From the NCBI RefSeq assembly GCF_000472545.1, contig NZ_AWZV01000024.1, forward strand, positions 51,611 to 115,610: a stretch of DNA of 64,000 nucleotides, given 5' to 3'. Of the stretch, positions 1 to 8,600 are shown one piece after another (positions within the stretch are counted from its first letter, which is position 1; the number at the start of each line of letters is the position of its first letter). Both the position numbers and the translations under genes were made by a program. This DNA is from Burkholderia sp. WSM2232 (GTDB lineage Bacteria > Pseudomonadota > Gammaproteobacteria > Burkholderiales > Burkholderiaceae). The notes under the pieces were generated by a model that saw only the letters and a program-made list of their open reading frames with translations, ran no database searches and was not told the DNA's origin.

Positions 1-1
1 G

Positions 2-241
2 CGTATGCCGCTGCGCAACCGCTTCAACGTGGCGCTGGCCTATCCTGCAATCGAACTCACGCTGCTCGATGACCAGAACAACATTGCGCTGCGCCGCGTG
101 CTCTTTCCGCAAGACTATGTTCCGCCCGGCACGCCGATCGCGGCCGGCCTGCCGCCGCACATGACACAAACCATGATCGTGCGCCTCGACACAGGCAACG
201 CGGTCGCCTCGAATTTCCGCGTACAGATTTTCTATCCGTAA
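2..241 (+). CDS. DUF3426-type protein, C-terminal part (5' truncated)
   Basis: This is the last 79 codons of a reading frame that is open to the left edge and ends at TAA. The fragment (ALAYPAIELTLLD, FPQDYVPPG, NFRVQIFYP) resembles the C-terminal beta-rich domain of DUF3426 proteins, which in Burkholderiaceae usually carry an N-terminal MJ0042-type zinc ribbon and a central membrane segment. Those parts lie outside the window. The function of the family is not established. An internal ATG near the edge is not taken as the start because the frame continues upstream. A position just before tpx fits Burkholderia gene order. Confidence 0.75.
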   Translation, partial: RMPLRNRFNVALAYPAIELTLLDDQNNIALRRVLFPQDYVPPGTPIAAGLPPHMTQTMIVRLDTGNAVASNFRVQIFYP

Positions 242-251
242 CGCATCCCTG

Positions 252-275
252 CGCGCCCGGCTCGAACCGGGCGCG
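252..275 (+). terminator. GC hairpin between DUF3426 gene and tpx
   Basis: A 9-bp GC-rich stem (252-260 with 267-275) and a 6-nt loop lie just after the stop codon. No T-run follows, so this may be a weak or factor-assisted terminator or an mRNA-stabilising structure. Confidence 0.35.
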
Positions 276-314
276 TTCACCGTCATCACTGACGAACCTT
301 CGGAGCACAACAAC

Positions 315-815
315 ATGAGTCAAGTCACGCTGGGTGGTAACCCGATCGAAGTAGCCGGTACGTTCCCGTCGGTCGGCCAGACCGCGCCTGCCTTCTCGCT
401 GGTCGGCAAGGACCTGAAGCCGTTGTCGCTCGCCGATTTCGCCGGCAAGCGCAAGGTGCTGAACATCGTGCCGAGCCTCGACACGCCGACTTGCGCGACC
501 TCCACCCGCAAGTTCAACGAAGCCGCGGCCAAGCTCACCAACACGTCGGTGATCGTGGTGTCGGGCGACCTGCCGTTCGCCGCGTCGCGCTTCTGCACGA
601 CCGAGGGCATCGAGAACGTTGTGACCGCCTCGACCTTCCGCGGCCATGAGTTCGCGCAGGCATACGGTGTCGACGTGACGAGCGGGCCGCTAACGGGTCT
701 GACGGCGCGTGCCGTTGTGGTGATCGACGAGAACGACAAAGTCGTTCACGCGGAACTGGTCGGCGAAATCAAGAACGAACCGAACTACGACGCAGCACTT
801 GCCGCGCTGAAGTAA
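315..815 (+). CDS. tpx: Thiol peroxidase (atypical 2-Cys peroxiredoxin)
   Basis: The 166-residue product has the usual length of bacterial Tpx. The peroxidatic cysteine is C60 in SLDTPTCATST, preceded by the conserved PSLDTPTC context, and the resolving cysteine is C94 in SRFCTTEG. The 34-residue separation is that of atypical 2-Cys Tpx enzymes, which form an intramolecular disulfide and are reduced by thioredoxin. The enzyme would reduce H2O2 and alkyl hydroperoxides in the cytoplasm or periplasm; no signal peptide is visible. ATG follows the purine-rich stretch CGGAGCACAACAAC. It lies alone between two hairpins, so it is probably a single-gene unit. Confidence 0.97.
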   Translation: MSQVTLGGNPIEVAGTFPSVGQTAPAFSLVGKDLKPLSLADFAGKRKVLNIVPSLDTPTCATSTRKFNEAAAKLTNTSVIVVSGDLPFAASRFCTTEGIENVVTASTFRGHEFAQAYGVDVTSGPLTGLTARAVVVIDENDKVVHAELVGEIKNEPNYDAALAALK

Positions 816-838
816 AACCCAAGCGTACGAAGACTCCG

Positions 839-861
839 GCGCCGCGCTTCACGCGCGGCGC
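839..861 (+). terminator. Hairpin downstream of tpx
   Basis: A perfect 9-bp stem GCGCCGCGC/GCGCGGCGC (839-847 with 853-861) has a 5-nt loop. The downstream sequence is only mildly T-rich, so termination is plausible but not canonical. Confidence 0.45.
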
Positions 862-912
862 TGTCGCATCTTCCGTCCGATTTCTCCATAGTTTTTTACA
901 GGAACGCTCGCC

Positions 913-1851
913 TTGTCTACGCTGATTTGCGGCTCGCTCGCCTACGACAACATCATGACCTTCGAAGGCCGGTTCCGGGAGCACATCCTGCCGGAGCAGG
1001 TCCACATCCTGAACGTCAGCTTTCTCGTGCCGACCATGCGCCGCGAGTTCGGCGGCTGCGCGGGCAACATCGCCTACTCGCTGAATCTGCTCGGCGGCGA
1101 CGCGCGCATCATGGGCACGCTCGGCGAGGTCGACGCACAGCTCTACATGGACCGGTTCCGGCAACTCGGGCTGTCGACGGAAAACGTGCTGATCGTGCCA
1201 GGCACCTACTCGGCGCAGGCCATGATCACCACCGATCTCGAGAACAATCAGATCACCGCGTTCCATCCGGGGGCGATGATGCAGTCGCACCTGAACCGCG
1301 CGGACGAAGCGAAGGGCATCACGCTCGGCATCGTCGCGCCCGACGGCTACGACGGCATGGTGCAGCATTCGGAGCACCTGGCGGCGGCGGGCGTGCCGTT
1401 CATCTTCGATCCGGGCCAGGGTCTGCCGCTCTTCGACGGTGCTGCATTGCGGCGCATGATTGAACTTGCGACTTACGTAGCTGTCAACGATTACGAAGCC
1501 AAGCTAGTTAGCAACAAGACCGGTTGGTCGATCGAAGAGATCGCCGGCAAGGTCGAAGCGCTCATCGTGACACTCGGCGCACACGGTGCGCAGATTCATC
1601 ACGCAGGCGGCGTCGAAGAAATTCTGGCCGTCAAGGCGCAGCAGGTGCTTGATCCAACAGGTTGCGGCGACGCATTTCGCGGCGGCCTGCTGTACGGCAT
1701 CGAAAAGAAGCTCGGCTGGGCGACCACCGGCCGTCTTGCGAGCCTGATGGGTGCGCTGAAGATCGAGCATCAGGGCCCGCAGAACTACGCGCCCACCCGG
1801 GCGCAGATCAACGAACGGTTCAAGCAGGCGTTCGGGTACGACCTGCCGTAA
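913..1851 (+). CDS. PfkB-family nucleoside (adenosine-type) kinase
   Basis: The 312-residue product is a ribokinase/PfkB-fold kinase. The N-terminal GG-containing substrate region is FGGCAGNIAYSL, and the C-terminal PfkB signature is DPTGCGDAF at residues 247-255, with D253 as the likely catalytic base and the GCG turn as anion hole. A close family relative is the broad nucleoside kinase known from Burkholderia thailandensis, which phosphorylates inosine, guanosine, cytidine and adenosine; that specificity is inferred here. The start is TTG, in frame after GGAACGCTCGCC; no better ATG precedes the conserved STLICGSLAYD. It may salvage nucleosides together with the hypoxanthine-guanine phosphoribosyltransferase at 12.6 kb. 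Adenosine kinase or ribokinase activity remains possible. Confidence 0.88.
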   Translation: MSTLICGSLAYDNIMTFEGRFREHILPEQVHILNVSFLVPTMRREFGGCAGNIAYSLNLLGGDARIMGTLGEVDAQLYMDRFRQLGLSTENVLIVPGTYSAQAMITTDLENNQITAFHPGAMMQSHLNRADEAKGITLGIVAPDGYDGMVQHSEHLAAAGVPFIFDPGQGLPLFDGAALRRMIELATYVAVNDYEAKLVSNKTGWSIEEIAGKVEALIVTLGAHGAQIHHAGGVEEILAVKAQQVLDPTGCGDAFRGGLLYGIEKKLGWATTGRLASLMGALKIEHQGPQNYAPTRAQINERFKQAFGYDLP

Positions 1852-1876
1852 TAACGGAAGCTATTGGAGTTAGGGA

Positions 1877-2353
1877 ATGAGAACAACGAGTCGCCTGGTA
1901 GTGGCCGCCTTGATTGCCGGTTCGCTGGCCATGTCGGGGTGTGCGTATAACAGCAGCTCTGCGGACGTCTACACGGCGTCGCAGGCGCAGCGCGAGGAAA
2001 CGGTCCGCATGGGCACCGTCGACAGTGTGCGCGCGGTGAAGATCAGCTCGAACAACGGTCAGCCGAGCGGCCTCGGCGCGATCGGCGGCGGCGCGCTCGG
2101 CGCGGTGGCCGGCAGTGCGATCGGCGGCGGGCGCGGCTCGATTGTCACCGGCATCATCGGCGGCCTGGCGGGCGCGGTGGCGGGCAACTCGGTGGAGAAC
2201 AGCGTCGCCGTTCGCGACGGTCTCGAAATCACAGTGCGACTCGACAACGGCGACATCCGCGCGATCACCCAGAGCTCCACCGGCGAGATTTTCCGCGCCG
2301 GCGAGCGTGTGCGGCTTCTGTCCAGCGGCGGCGTGACGCGCGTCACGCACTAG
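1877..2353 (+). CDS. Glycine-zipper 2TM outer-membrane lipoprotein (SlyB/Pcp-like)
   Basis: The 158-residue protein starts with a lipoprotein signal peptide and a lipobox ending at C22 (LAMSGC), so the mature chain begins at a lipidated cysteine. Residues about 65-105 hold a Gly/Ala-rich double glycine zipper (GAIGGGALGAVAGSAIGGG, then GIIGGLAGAVAG), typical of the 17-kDa antigen/SlyB/Pcp group. The C-terminal region is a short beta domain (ITVRLDNGDIRAITQ). These lipoproteins sit in the outer membrane and are linked to envelope integrity. The gene follows the kinase by 25 bp and ends before a strong terminator. The exact role is unknown. Confidence 0.85.
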   Translation: MRTTSRLVVAALIAGSLAMSGCAYNSSSADVYTASQAQREETVRMGTVDSVRAVKISSNNGQPSGLGAIGGGALGAVAGSAIGGGRGSIVTGIIGGLAGAVAGNSVENSVAVRDGLEITVRLDNGDIRAITQSSTGEIFRAGERVRLLSSGGVTRVTH

Positions 2354-2400
2354 TTTTCCCCTCTCGAGCGGCCAGCTTGACGCGGCCGCATCGACCTCAC

Positions 2401-2433
2401 ACGCATGCCCTCCCCTGTGCATGCGTTTTTTTT
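2401..2433 (+). terminator. Rho-independent terminator after the lipoprotein gene
   Basis: Stem ACGCATG/CATGCGT (2401-2407 with 2420-2426) is followed by eight T residues. It closes the plus-strand group that starts at the kinase. Confidence 0.8.
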
Positions 2434-2522
2434 CGCCCCGAGTTTAGCAGAGGACGCCAAGCTGCACGGTTGGCATCGGACTCTCGACGCGCAGCGCCCG
2501 CGGCTCACGCTTTCTTCGGGCG

Positions 2523-2557
2523 AAAAAAATCCCGTTGCCGAAGGACGGTAACGGGAT
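2523..2557 (-). terminator. Rho-independent terminator of the H1-like gene
   Basis: On the minus strand an 11-bp stem (2547-2557 with 2529-2539, one G-T wobble) is followed by a T-run read from the A-tract 2523-2529. It lies about 95 bp downstream of the H1-like stop codon. Confidence 0.8.
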
Positions 2558-2563
2558 CATGAC

Positions 2564-2600
2564 CGGGTAGCGCTCGCGAGACTACGTCAAGCGCTACCCG
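2564..2600. repeat. Perfect 11-bp inverted repeat, 15-nt loop
   Basis: CGGGTAGCGCT at 2564-2574 is repeated as its reverse complement at 2590-2600. It sits in the 3' untranslated region of the H1-like mRNA immediately before the terminator hairpin, so the transcript ends in two stacked hairpins. It may protect the mRNA 3' end; no T-run follows it. Confidence 0.6.
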
Positions 2601-2651
2601 ATCGTGGCGCATCGAACGACGCGCCGAAGTACTTCTACTGCCTGCGTCCTG

Positions 2652-3296
2652 TTACGGACGGCTGCCCGTCGGGAACGGCCATGCCGCTGCCGGGTTCAGC
2701 GCGGTCTTCACCGTTGCCGCCGGTGCGCTCGAAACAGACGTCGCAGCGGGTGCAGGCGCAGCTTTCTTGGCGACAGCCTTCTTCGCCGGGGCAGCCTTCT
2801 TCGCAGGTGCGGCAGCCTTCTTCGCAGGAGCAGCCTTCTTGGCAGGCGCAGCCTTTTTAGCGGCAGCCTTCTTCGCAGGGGCAGCCTTCTTGGCAGCAGC
2901 CTTCTTCGCAGGCGCGGCTTTCTTCGCAGCAGCCTTCTTCGCAGGCGCGGCCTTCTTCGCTGCGGCCTTCTTCGCGGGCGCTGCCTTCTTCGCAGTCGCC
3001 TTCTTGGCCGGTGCAGCCTTCTTCGCTGCTGCCTTCTTGGCCGGCGCTGCCTTCTTCGCTGCTACCTTCTTGGCCGGAGCTGCCTTCTTCGCTGCAGTCT
3101 TCTTGGCCGGTGCAGCCTTCTTCGCTGCTACCTTCTTCGCCGGAGCTGCCTTCTTCGCTGCGACCTTCTTAGCCGGCGCTGCCTTCTTCGCTGCTACTTT
3201 CTTTGCCGGTGCGGCCTTCTTCGCCGGAGCTGCCTTCTTTGCTGCGACCTTCTTCGCTGCAGGCTTCTTAGCGGCGGCTTTCTTTGCAGTTGCCAT
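2652..3296 (-). CDS. Histone H1-like, lysine/alanine/proline-repeat DNA-binding protein
   Basis: The 214-residue product is almost entirely degenerate KKAAPAKKAAAKKAA repeats from about residue 10 to 175, followed by a short non-repetitive tail ending in WPFPTGSRP. This composition matches eukaryotic H1 C-terminal domains and bacterial H1-like/AlgP-type nucleoid proteins, which bind and condense DNA through lysines; the role here is inferred. Two ATG codons are adjacent (3299 and 3296). AAGGAG stands 3 nt before the first and 6 nt before the second, so 3296 is preferred. Because the DNA is internally repetitive, repeat number may vary between strains and assemblies. It has its own minus-strand terminator. 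Confidence 0.88.
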   Translation of the reverse strand: MATAKKAAAKKPAAKKVAAKKAAPAKKAAPAKKVAAKKAAPAKKVAAKKAAPAKKVAAKKAAPAKKTAAKKAAPAKKVAAKKAAPAKKAAAKKAAPAKKATAKKAAPAKKAAAKKAAPAKKAAAKKAAPAKKAAAKKAAPAKKAAAKKAAPAKKAAPAKKAAAPAKKAAPAKKAVAKKAAPAPAATSVSSAPAATVKTALNPAAAWPFPTGSRP

Positions 3297-3326
3297 CATT
3301 TTCTCCTTCAGGTTTTCAGATGAGAG

Positions 3327-3653
3327 TCAGTTCAAACTACACCCTTCGTCAAAACCCGCTTCCCGCGGACGCTTCTCAGGGCGCGCGCTACGAAGCGGGC
3401 TATTCATCGGCGTACGCAGGTGCTGCGCGCTTACGCTAATGAATGCGGTAAGGCGCGCCGTGCCCGAAGGCACCGCGCGCCAAATGTCATCGGCGTTGGG
3501 TCGCAACGCCGGCAATTGCTTGATCGAGCCGACGGCGATCACGCCGACGGCTTTTTCCGGGGGGAAGTTTGCCCATCCCACTGAAGGGTTCGCAAAGTGC
3601 CAGTCATGTTTGTGGGCCGCGAAGGCACGCGGCGCACCGGGCACGCTTTGCAT
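3327..3653 (-). CDS. Hypothetical protein, 108 residues (doubtful)
   Basis: This minus-strand frame fills most of the gap between nrdB and the H1-like gene. I recognise no domain; the sequence is hydrophilic with no signal peptide or membrane segment. In its favour, third codon positions are mostly G or C, as in neighbouring genes. Against it, the nearest ribosome-binding sequence (AGGAG) is about 12 nt from the ATG, and two GC-rich hairpins lie inside it. It could be a small orphan gene or the antisense of a non-coding element. Treat as a candidate only. Confidence 0.25.
   Translation of the reverse strand: MQSVPGAPRAFAAHKHDWHFANPSVGWANFPPEKAVGVIAVGSIKQLPALRPNADDIWRAVPSGTARLTAFISVSAQHLRTPMNSPLRSARPEKRPREAGFDEGCSLN
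3491..3557 (+). terminator. Two tandem hairpins, the second followed by T5
   Basis: Stem CGGCGTTG/CAACGCCG (3491-3498 with 3504-3511) is followed by a second stem around 3527-3551 (AGCCGACGGCG with CGCCGACGGCT, one central A-A mismatch) and TTTTT at 3551-3555. On the plus strand this looks like the end of a transcript, yet no plus-strand gene ends here. It may terminate a small RNA or antisense transcript starting in 3300-3490. Confidence 0.35.
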
Positions 3654-3741
3654 CAGGCGGTTCAGCTCCTAAACATAATTGCCGCAGCCTTTAGGCCGAC
3701 GGCATCCCCATCGATGAATGCATCTGCGACTCGAACCCGGA

Positions 3742-4974
3742 TCACTCCCAGGTCAACGCGCCGCCAGTCTGATATTCGATCACACGCGTCTCGAAGAAGT
3801 TGCGCTCCTTCTTCAGGTCGATCATCTCGCTCATCCACGGGAACGGGTTTTCCTCGTTCGGGTACAGCGGATCGAGACCGATCTGCTGGCAACGGCGGTT
3901 GCAGATGAAGCGCAGATAGCTCTTGAACATCGACGCATTGAGGCCGAGCACCCCGCGCGGCATCGTGTCTTCTGCGTAGCGATATTCGAGCTCGACCGCC
4001 TGCTGGAAGATCTCGCGGATTTCCGCACGGAACTCAGCCGTCCAGAGTTGCGGGTTTTCGAGTTTGATCTGGTTGATCAGGTCGATGCCGAAGTTGCAGT
4101 GCATCGACTCGTCGCGCAGGATGTATTGGTACTGTTCCGCCGCGCCGGTCATCTTGTTCTGGCGACCCAGCGCCAGGATTTGCGTAAAGCCGACGTAGAA
4201 GAACAGGCCTTCCATCACACAGGCGAAGACGATCAGCGAGCGCAGCAGCGTCTGGTCGGTTTCCAGCGTGCCGGTCTTGAAGCCCGGATCGGTCAGCACA
4301 TTGATGTACGGAATCAGGAATTCGTCTTTCGCGCGGATCGAGGGAACCTCGTGATACGCGTTGAAGATTTCCCCTTCGTCCAGACCCAGCGATTCGACGA
4401 TGTACTGGTAAGCGTGCGTGTGGATCGCCTCTTCGAACGCCTGGCGCAGCAGGAACTGGCGGCATTCGGGCGCCGTGATGTGGCGGTAGGTGCCCAGCAC
4501 GATGTTGTTGGCGGCGAGGGAGTCAGCCGTGACAAAGAAGCCCAGGTTGCGCTTGACGATGCGGCGCTCGTCTTCGGTCAGCCCGTTCGGGTCTTTCCAG
4601 AGGGCGATGTCGCGCGACATGTTCACTTCTTGCGGCATCCAGTGGTTGGCGCAACCAGCCAGATATTTTTCCCAAGCCCACTTGTATTTGAACGGCACCA
4701 ACTGATTGACGTCGGTCTGGCCGTTGATGATGCGCTTGTCGGCGACATTGACCCGAGCCTCGGAAACGGCAGCCGTTCCAGCAGCGCGAGCAATTGGAGC
4801 AACGGGAGCGACAGCGATGTCGTTCGCGAAGATGTCTTGAGCCGAGGGAGCATGAGGAGCGGAACGCGTTCCGACTTGCGAACCGACAGCCGGTCCCGCA
4901 GCGTTGCGCAACACGTTCGGTTGCGTAGCGCTCGAGGGAGTTACGGCAGTGATCTCGTCATCCCAGTTGAGCAT
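3742..4974 (-). CDS. nrdB: Ribonucleoside-diphosphate reductase class Ia, beta subunit (R2)
   Basis: The 410-residue R2 protein carries the diferric-tyrosyl radical cofactor that NrdA needs to make deoxyribonucleotides. The first EXXH is E182-A-I-H185, followed four residues later by Y189, the expected radical tyrosine. The second is E-S-M-H in DESMHCNFG, and the intervening ligand glutamate lies in VMEGLFFYVGF. An Ala/Pro/Val-rich segment of about 75 residues precedes the fold and is probably disordered. The start is set at ATG 4974 (MLNWDDEI), 6 nt after GGTGA; frames beginning at 4989 (TTG) or 4986 (ATG) lack a ribosome-binding site. It follows nrdA on the same strand after 663 bp. Confidence 0.96.
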   Translation of the reverse strand: MLNWDDEITAVTPSSATQPNVLRNAAGPAVGSQVGTRSAPHAPSAQDIFANDIAVAPVAPIARAAGTAAVSEARVNVADKRIINGQTDVNQLVPFKYKWAWEKYLAGCANHWMPQEVNMSRDIALWKDPNGLTEDERRIVKRNLGFFVTADSLAANNIVLGTYRHITAPECRQFLLRQAFEEAIHTHAYQYIVESLGLDEGEIFNAYHEVPSIRAKDEFLIPYINVLTDPGFKTGTLETDQTLLRSLIVFACVMEGLFFYVGFTQILALGRQNKMTGAAEQYQYILRDESMHCNFGIDLINQIKLENPQLWTAEFRAEIREIFQQAVELEYRYAEDTMPRGVLGLNASMFKSYLRFICNRRCQQIGLDPLYPNEENPFPWMSEMIDLKKERNFFETRVIEYQTGGALTWE

Positions 4975-5637
4975 AAATGTCACCATCAATTTAGAACGGT
5001 TTGTACCATCTTTTCACGAGCGATAAAAGAGTCCGCTCACGAAAAATCCTGTTTTCGATTCGCGTTGCTACGTTCATACAACACTTTGTTCAACGATGTG
5101 TGTGCATCGCCTCATGTGAGGCGTGTTGAACGTGTGCCGTCGAGGTACTTCGCGAACTCGAAGAGCAACGTGTTCAAGCATCGTTTCGCTGCTCTATCTA
5201 TCTGTGTTGCGCAGTGCGTGTGCTGTCTACTGAACCTGCTGCCGGTTGCGAACTTGCTGCGCGTGCCGGTTCGTCCGCACGAGTGAGATGAAGTTCAACG
5301 CAACGTCGGGTCATGCATGTAACCGGCTGCCTTGCTCGCCCGCTTGCCGCGAGCGCGATGGCGTGTTGCTGAAGCGTGCACAAGCGTTGCGAAACATTGC
5401 CTGGGCGGCGGGTCTTGCAATCCGCTGTCGTCTCGCGCGTTGCGCGAAGTGCCGACCTGCTGCTTCGCTACTTCACTTCTCCGACGCTGAGCGGTGCGGC
5501 TTCTCACTTCATCATCGCGCTTGCCGCGCCGCTCGTCGGGATAGTTCTGCTTCATCTTCGCGAGGTCCGTTGTCGCTGCATGAGGGTGATTACCTAGGAC
5601 CCTTTAGCAAACAACGAACCCGCGTTCTGCTCGCCGC
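4975..5637. other. nrdA-nrdB intergenic region
   Basis: Spacing of 663 bp is long for a two-gene operon. A minus-strand TTGAAC-17-TAGCAA element (about 5069-5097) could be an nrdB promoter. No NrdR-like box is evident. Small minus-strand frames at 5295-5555 (86 codons, very basic, no recognisable domain, weak ribosome-binding site) and 5198-5383 (61 codons) are open, but neither is convincing. I see no RNA gene. Confidence 0.4.
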
Positions 5638-8600
5638 TTATTGGCAAGCCTCGCACTCGTCGAAGCCAGGGTCGCCAGGACGCATCATGCAGACAGGACC
5701 GTCGGCTTCGGGCGCGGCTTCCACTGCAACCGCCGGCACTGCTGCCGCCGATGCCTGCAGACCGCCCGCACCGCCGCTCATGCCGAAGCCGCCTGCCGCG
5801 CCGCCGTTGATTCCACCCGCGCCACCGGCACCTTCGCCGCCGCCCGAGCTCACCGCGTTGAGCGCGCCGTGAGCGACCGTCGACTTCTCGACGTGCGTCG
5901 CTGCCATCGTGCGCAGGTAGTACGTGGTTTTCAGACCGCGCACCCATGCGAGCTTGTAGATCTCGTCGAGCTTCTTGCCCGACGCGCCGGCCATGTAGAT
6001 GTTCAACGACTGCGCCTGGTCGATCCACTTCTGGCGGCGCGACGCCGCTTCGACCAGCCACTTCGGATCGACTTCGAACGCCGTCGCGTAGATCGCGCGC
6101 AGGTCGGCCGGAATGCGGTCGATGCGCGAGAGCGTGCCGTCGAAGTACTTCAGGTCCGCGACCATCACTTCGTCCCACAGGCCGCGTGCCTTCAGGTCGC
6201 GCACCAGGTAGTCGTTGACCACCGTGAACTCGCCCGACAGGTTCGACTTCACGTACAGGTTCTGGAACGTCGGCTCGATGCAAGCCGACACGCCGATGAT
6301 GTTCGAGATGGTCGCCGTCGGTGCGATCGCGATGCAGTTCGAGTTGCGCATGCCGTAGGTGGCGATGCGCTCGCGCAGTTCCGTCCAGTCCATCGACTCG
6401 CTCGAATCGACTTCGACATAGCCGCCGCGCGCTTCGGCGAGCAGCTTGACCGAGTCTTGCGGAAGAATGCCGCGATCCCACAGCGAGCCGCGGTAGCTCG
6501 AGTACCGGCCGCGCTCTTGCGCCAGTTCCGTCGACGCGTAGTAAGCGTAGTAGCAGACCGCTTCCATCGACGTGTCGGCGAACTTCACCGCTTCTTCCGA
6601 CGCGTACGGCGTGCGCAGCAGATGCAGGCAGTCCTGGAAGCCCATGATGCCCATGCCGACCGGGCGGTGCTTCAGGTTCGAGTTACGTGCCTTGGCCACC
6701 GCGTAGTAGTTGATGTCGATCACGTTGTCGAGCATGCGCATCGCAACGCTGACCGTGCGCTTGAGCTTGTCGTGGTCGAGTGCGAGCGTGCCGTCGGCCT
6801 GTTCTTTCAGATGCGCGACCAGGTTCACCGAGCCCAGGTTGCAGACGGCGATTTCGGCGTCGCTGGTGTTCAGCGTGATTTCCGTGCACAGATTCGACGA
6901 GTGCACGACGCCCACGTGCTGTTGCGGCGAGCGCACATTGCACGGGTCCTTGAACGTGATCCACGGGTGACCCGTTTCGAACAGCATGCCGAGCATCTTG
7001 CGCCACAGTTGCGCCGCCGGGATCTTCTTGAACAGCTTGATTTCGCCGCGCGCGACCTTGTCTTCGTAAGCCGTGTAAGCCGCTTCGAACTCAGCGCCGA
7101 ACTTGTCGTGCAGGTCCGGGCAGGTGGACGGCGAGAACAGCGTCCAGTCGCCGCCTTCCATCACGCGCTTCATGAACAGGTCGGGAATCCAGTTCGCCGT
7201 GTTCATGTCGTGCGTACGGCGACGGTCGTCGCCGGTGTTCTTGCGCAGCTCGAGGAATTCTTCGATGTCGAGGTGCCACGTTTCCAGGTACGCACACACC
7301 GCGCCCTTGCGCTTGCCGCCCTGGTTCACGGCCACCGCCGTGTCGTTGACCACCTTCAGGAACGGCACGACGCCTTGCGACTTGCCATTGGTGCCCTTGA
7401 TGTGCGAGCCGAGTGCCCGCACGCGCGTCCAGTCGTTGCCGAGGCCGCCGGCAAACTTCGAGAGCAGCGCGTTTTCTTTCAACGCTTCGTAGATGCCGTC
7501 GAGGTCGTCGTCGACCGTCGTCAGATAACACGACGACAGTTGCGAGCGGCGCGTGCCCGAGTTGAACAACGTCGGCGTGGACGACATGAAGTCGAAGCTC
7601 GACAGCACGTTGTAAAACTCGATGGCGCGCGCTTCACGGTCGATCTCGTTCAACGACAGACCCATCGCGACACGCATAAAGAATGCCTGGGGCATTTCAA
7701 TGCGCACGCCGTCGTGATGCAGGAAGTAGCGGTCGTACAGCGTTTGCAGACCGAGGTAGCCGAATTGCAGGTCGCGGTTGTTGTCGAGCGCGGCGCCCAG
7801 ACGCTTCAGGTCGAACTGCAGCAGCTTGTCGTCGAGCAGTTCGGCCTGCACGCCGCGCTTGATGAACTGCGGGAAGTACTCGGCATAGCGCTCGCCCATT
7901 TCGGCTTGCGTGACTTCTTCTTCGAGAATCTCCCGGCGGATGGTGTGCAACAGGATGCGCGCGGTGACCTGGCTGTACGCCGGGTCTTTTTCGATCATCG
8001 TGCGGGCAGCGAGAATGGCCGAGTCGTAGACCTGGCTCATCGGCACGCCGTCGTACAGGTTCTTCACCGTTTCGGCGACGATCGGCTCGGCGCTCACGGC
8101 GTCGCCCAGGTTCGCGCAGGCCGATTCAATGATGCCGCGCAGCGCAGCCATGTCGAGCGGACGGGTCACGCCGTTGTCGGTCACGCTCAGGCCCGGCGTG
8201 CTGCCGGCTGCCTGCTCGTCGTGAGCGCGCGCCTGCGTGCGCTTCTCGCGATACAGCACGTAGGCACGCGCGACGTTGTGCTCGCCACCGCGCATCAGCG
8301 CGAGTTCGACCTGGTCCTGAATGTCTTCGATATGGAACGTGCCGCCGTTCGGACGGCTGCGCAGCAGCGCGCGCACCACGTTCTGCGTGAGTTGCTCGAC
8401 CAGTTCCCGCACACGCGCCGACGCCGCGCCCTGACCACCGTTGACGGCGAGAAATGCCTTGGTGACCGCAATGGCGATCTTCGACGGCTCGAACGACACG
8501 ACGCTGCCATTACGGCGGATCACCTTGTAGTCGGCGTACGTCGCTTGCGGCGCGAGCGCTTGATTGCCTTGCGCCTGGCCGAAGGTCTGGCCAGTCGGTG

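Noticed and set aside
2770..3290. Short regular repeats resembling a CRISPR array
   Set aside because: The units are 12-18 bp, contiguous, without spacers and in frame as Lys/Ala codons of the H1-like protein.
3715..3745. GGTTCGAGTC on the minus strand, resembling a tRNA T-loop
   Set aside because: The flanking bases cannot form a T stem, and no acceptor or anticodon stem is present. It lies at the nrdB 3' end.
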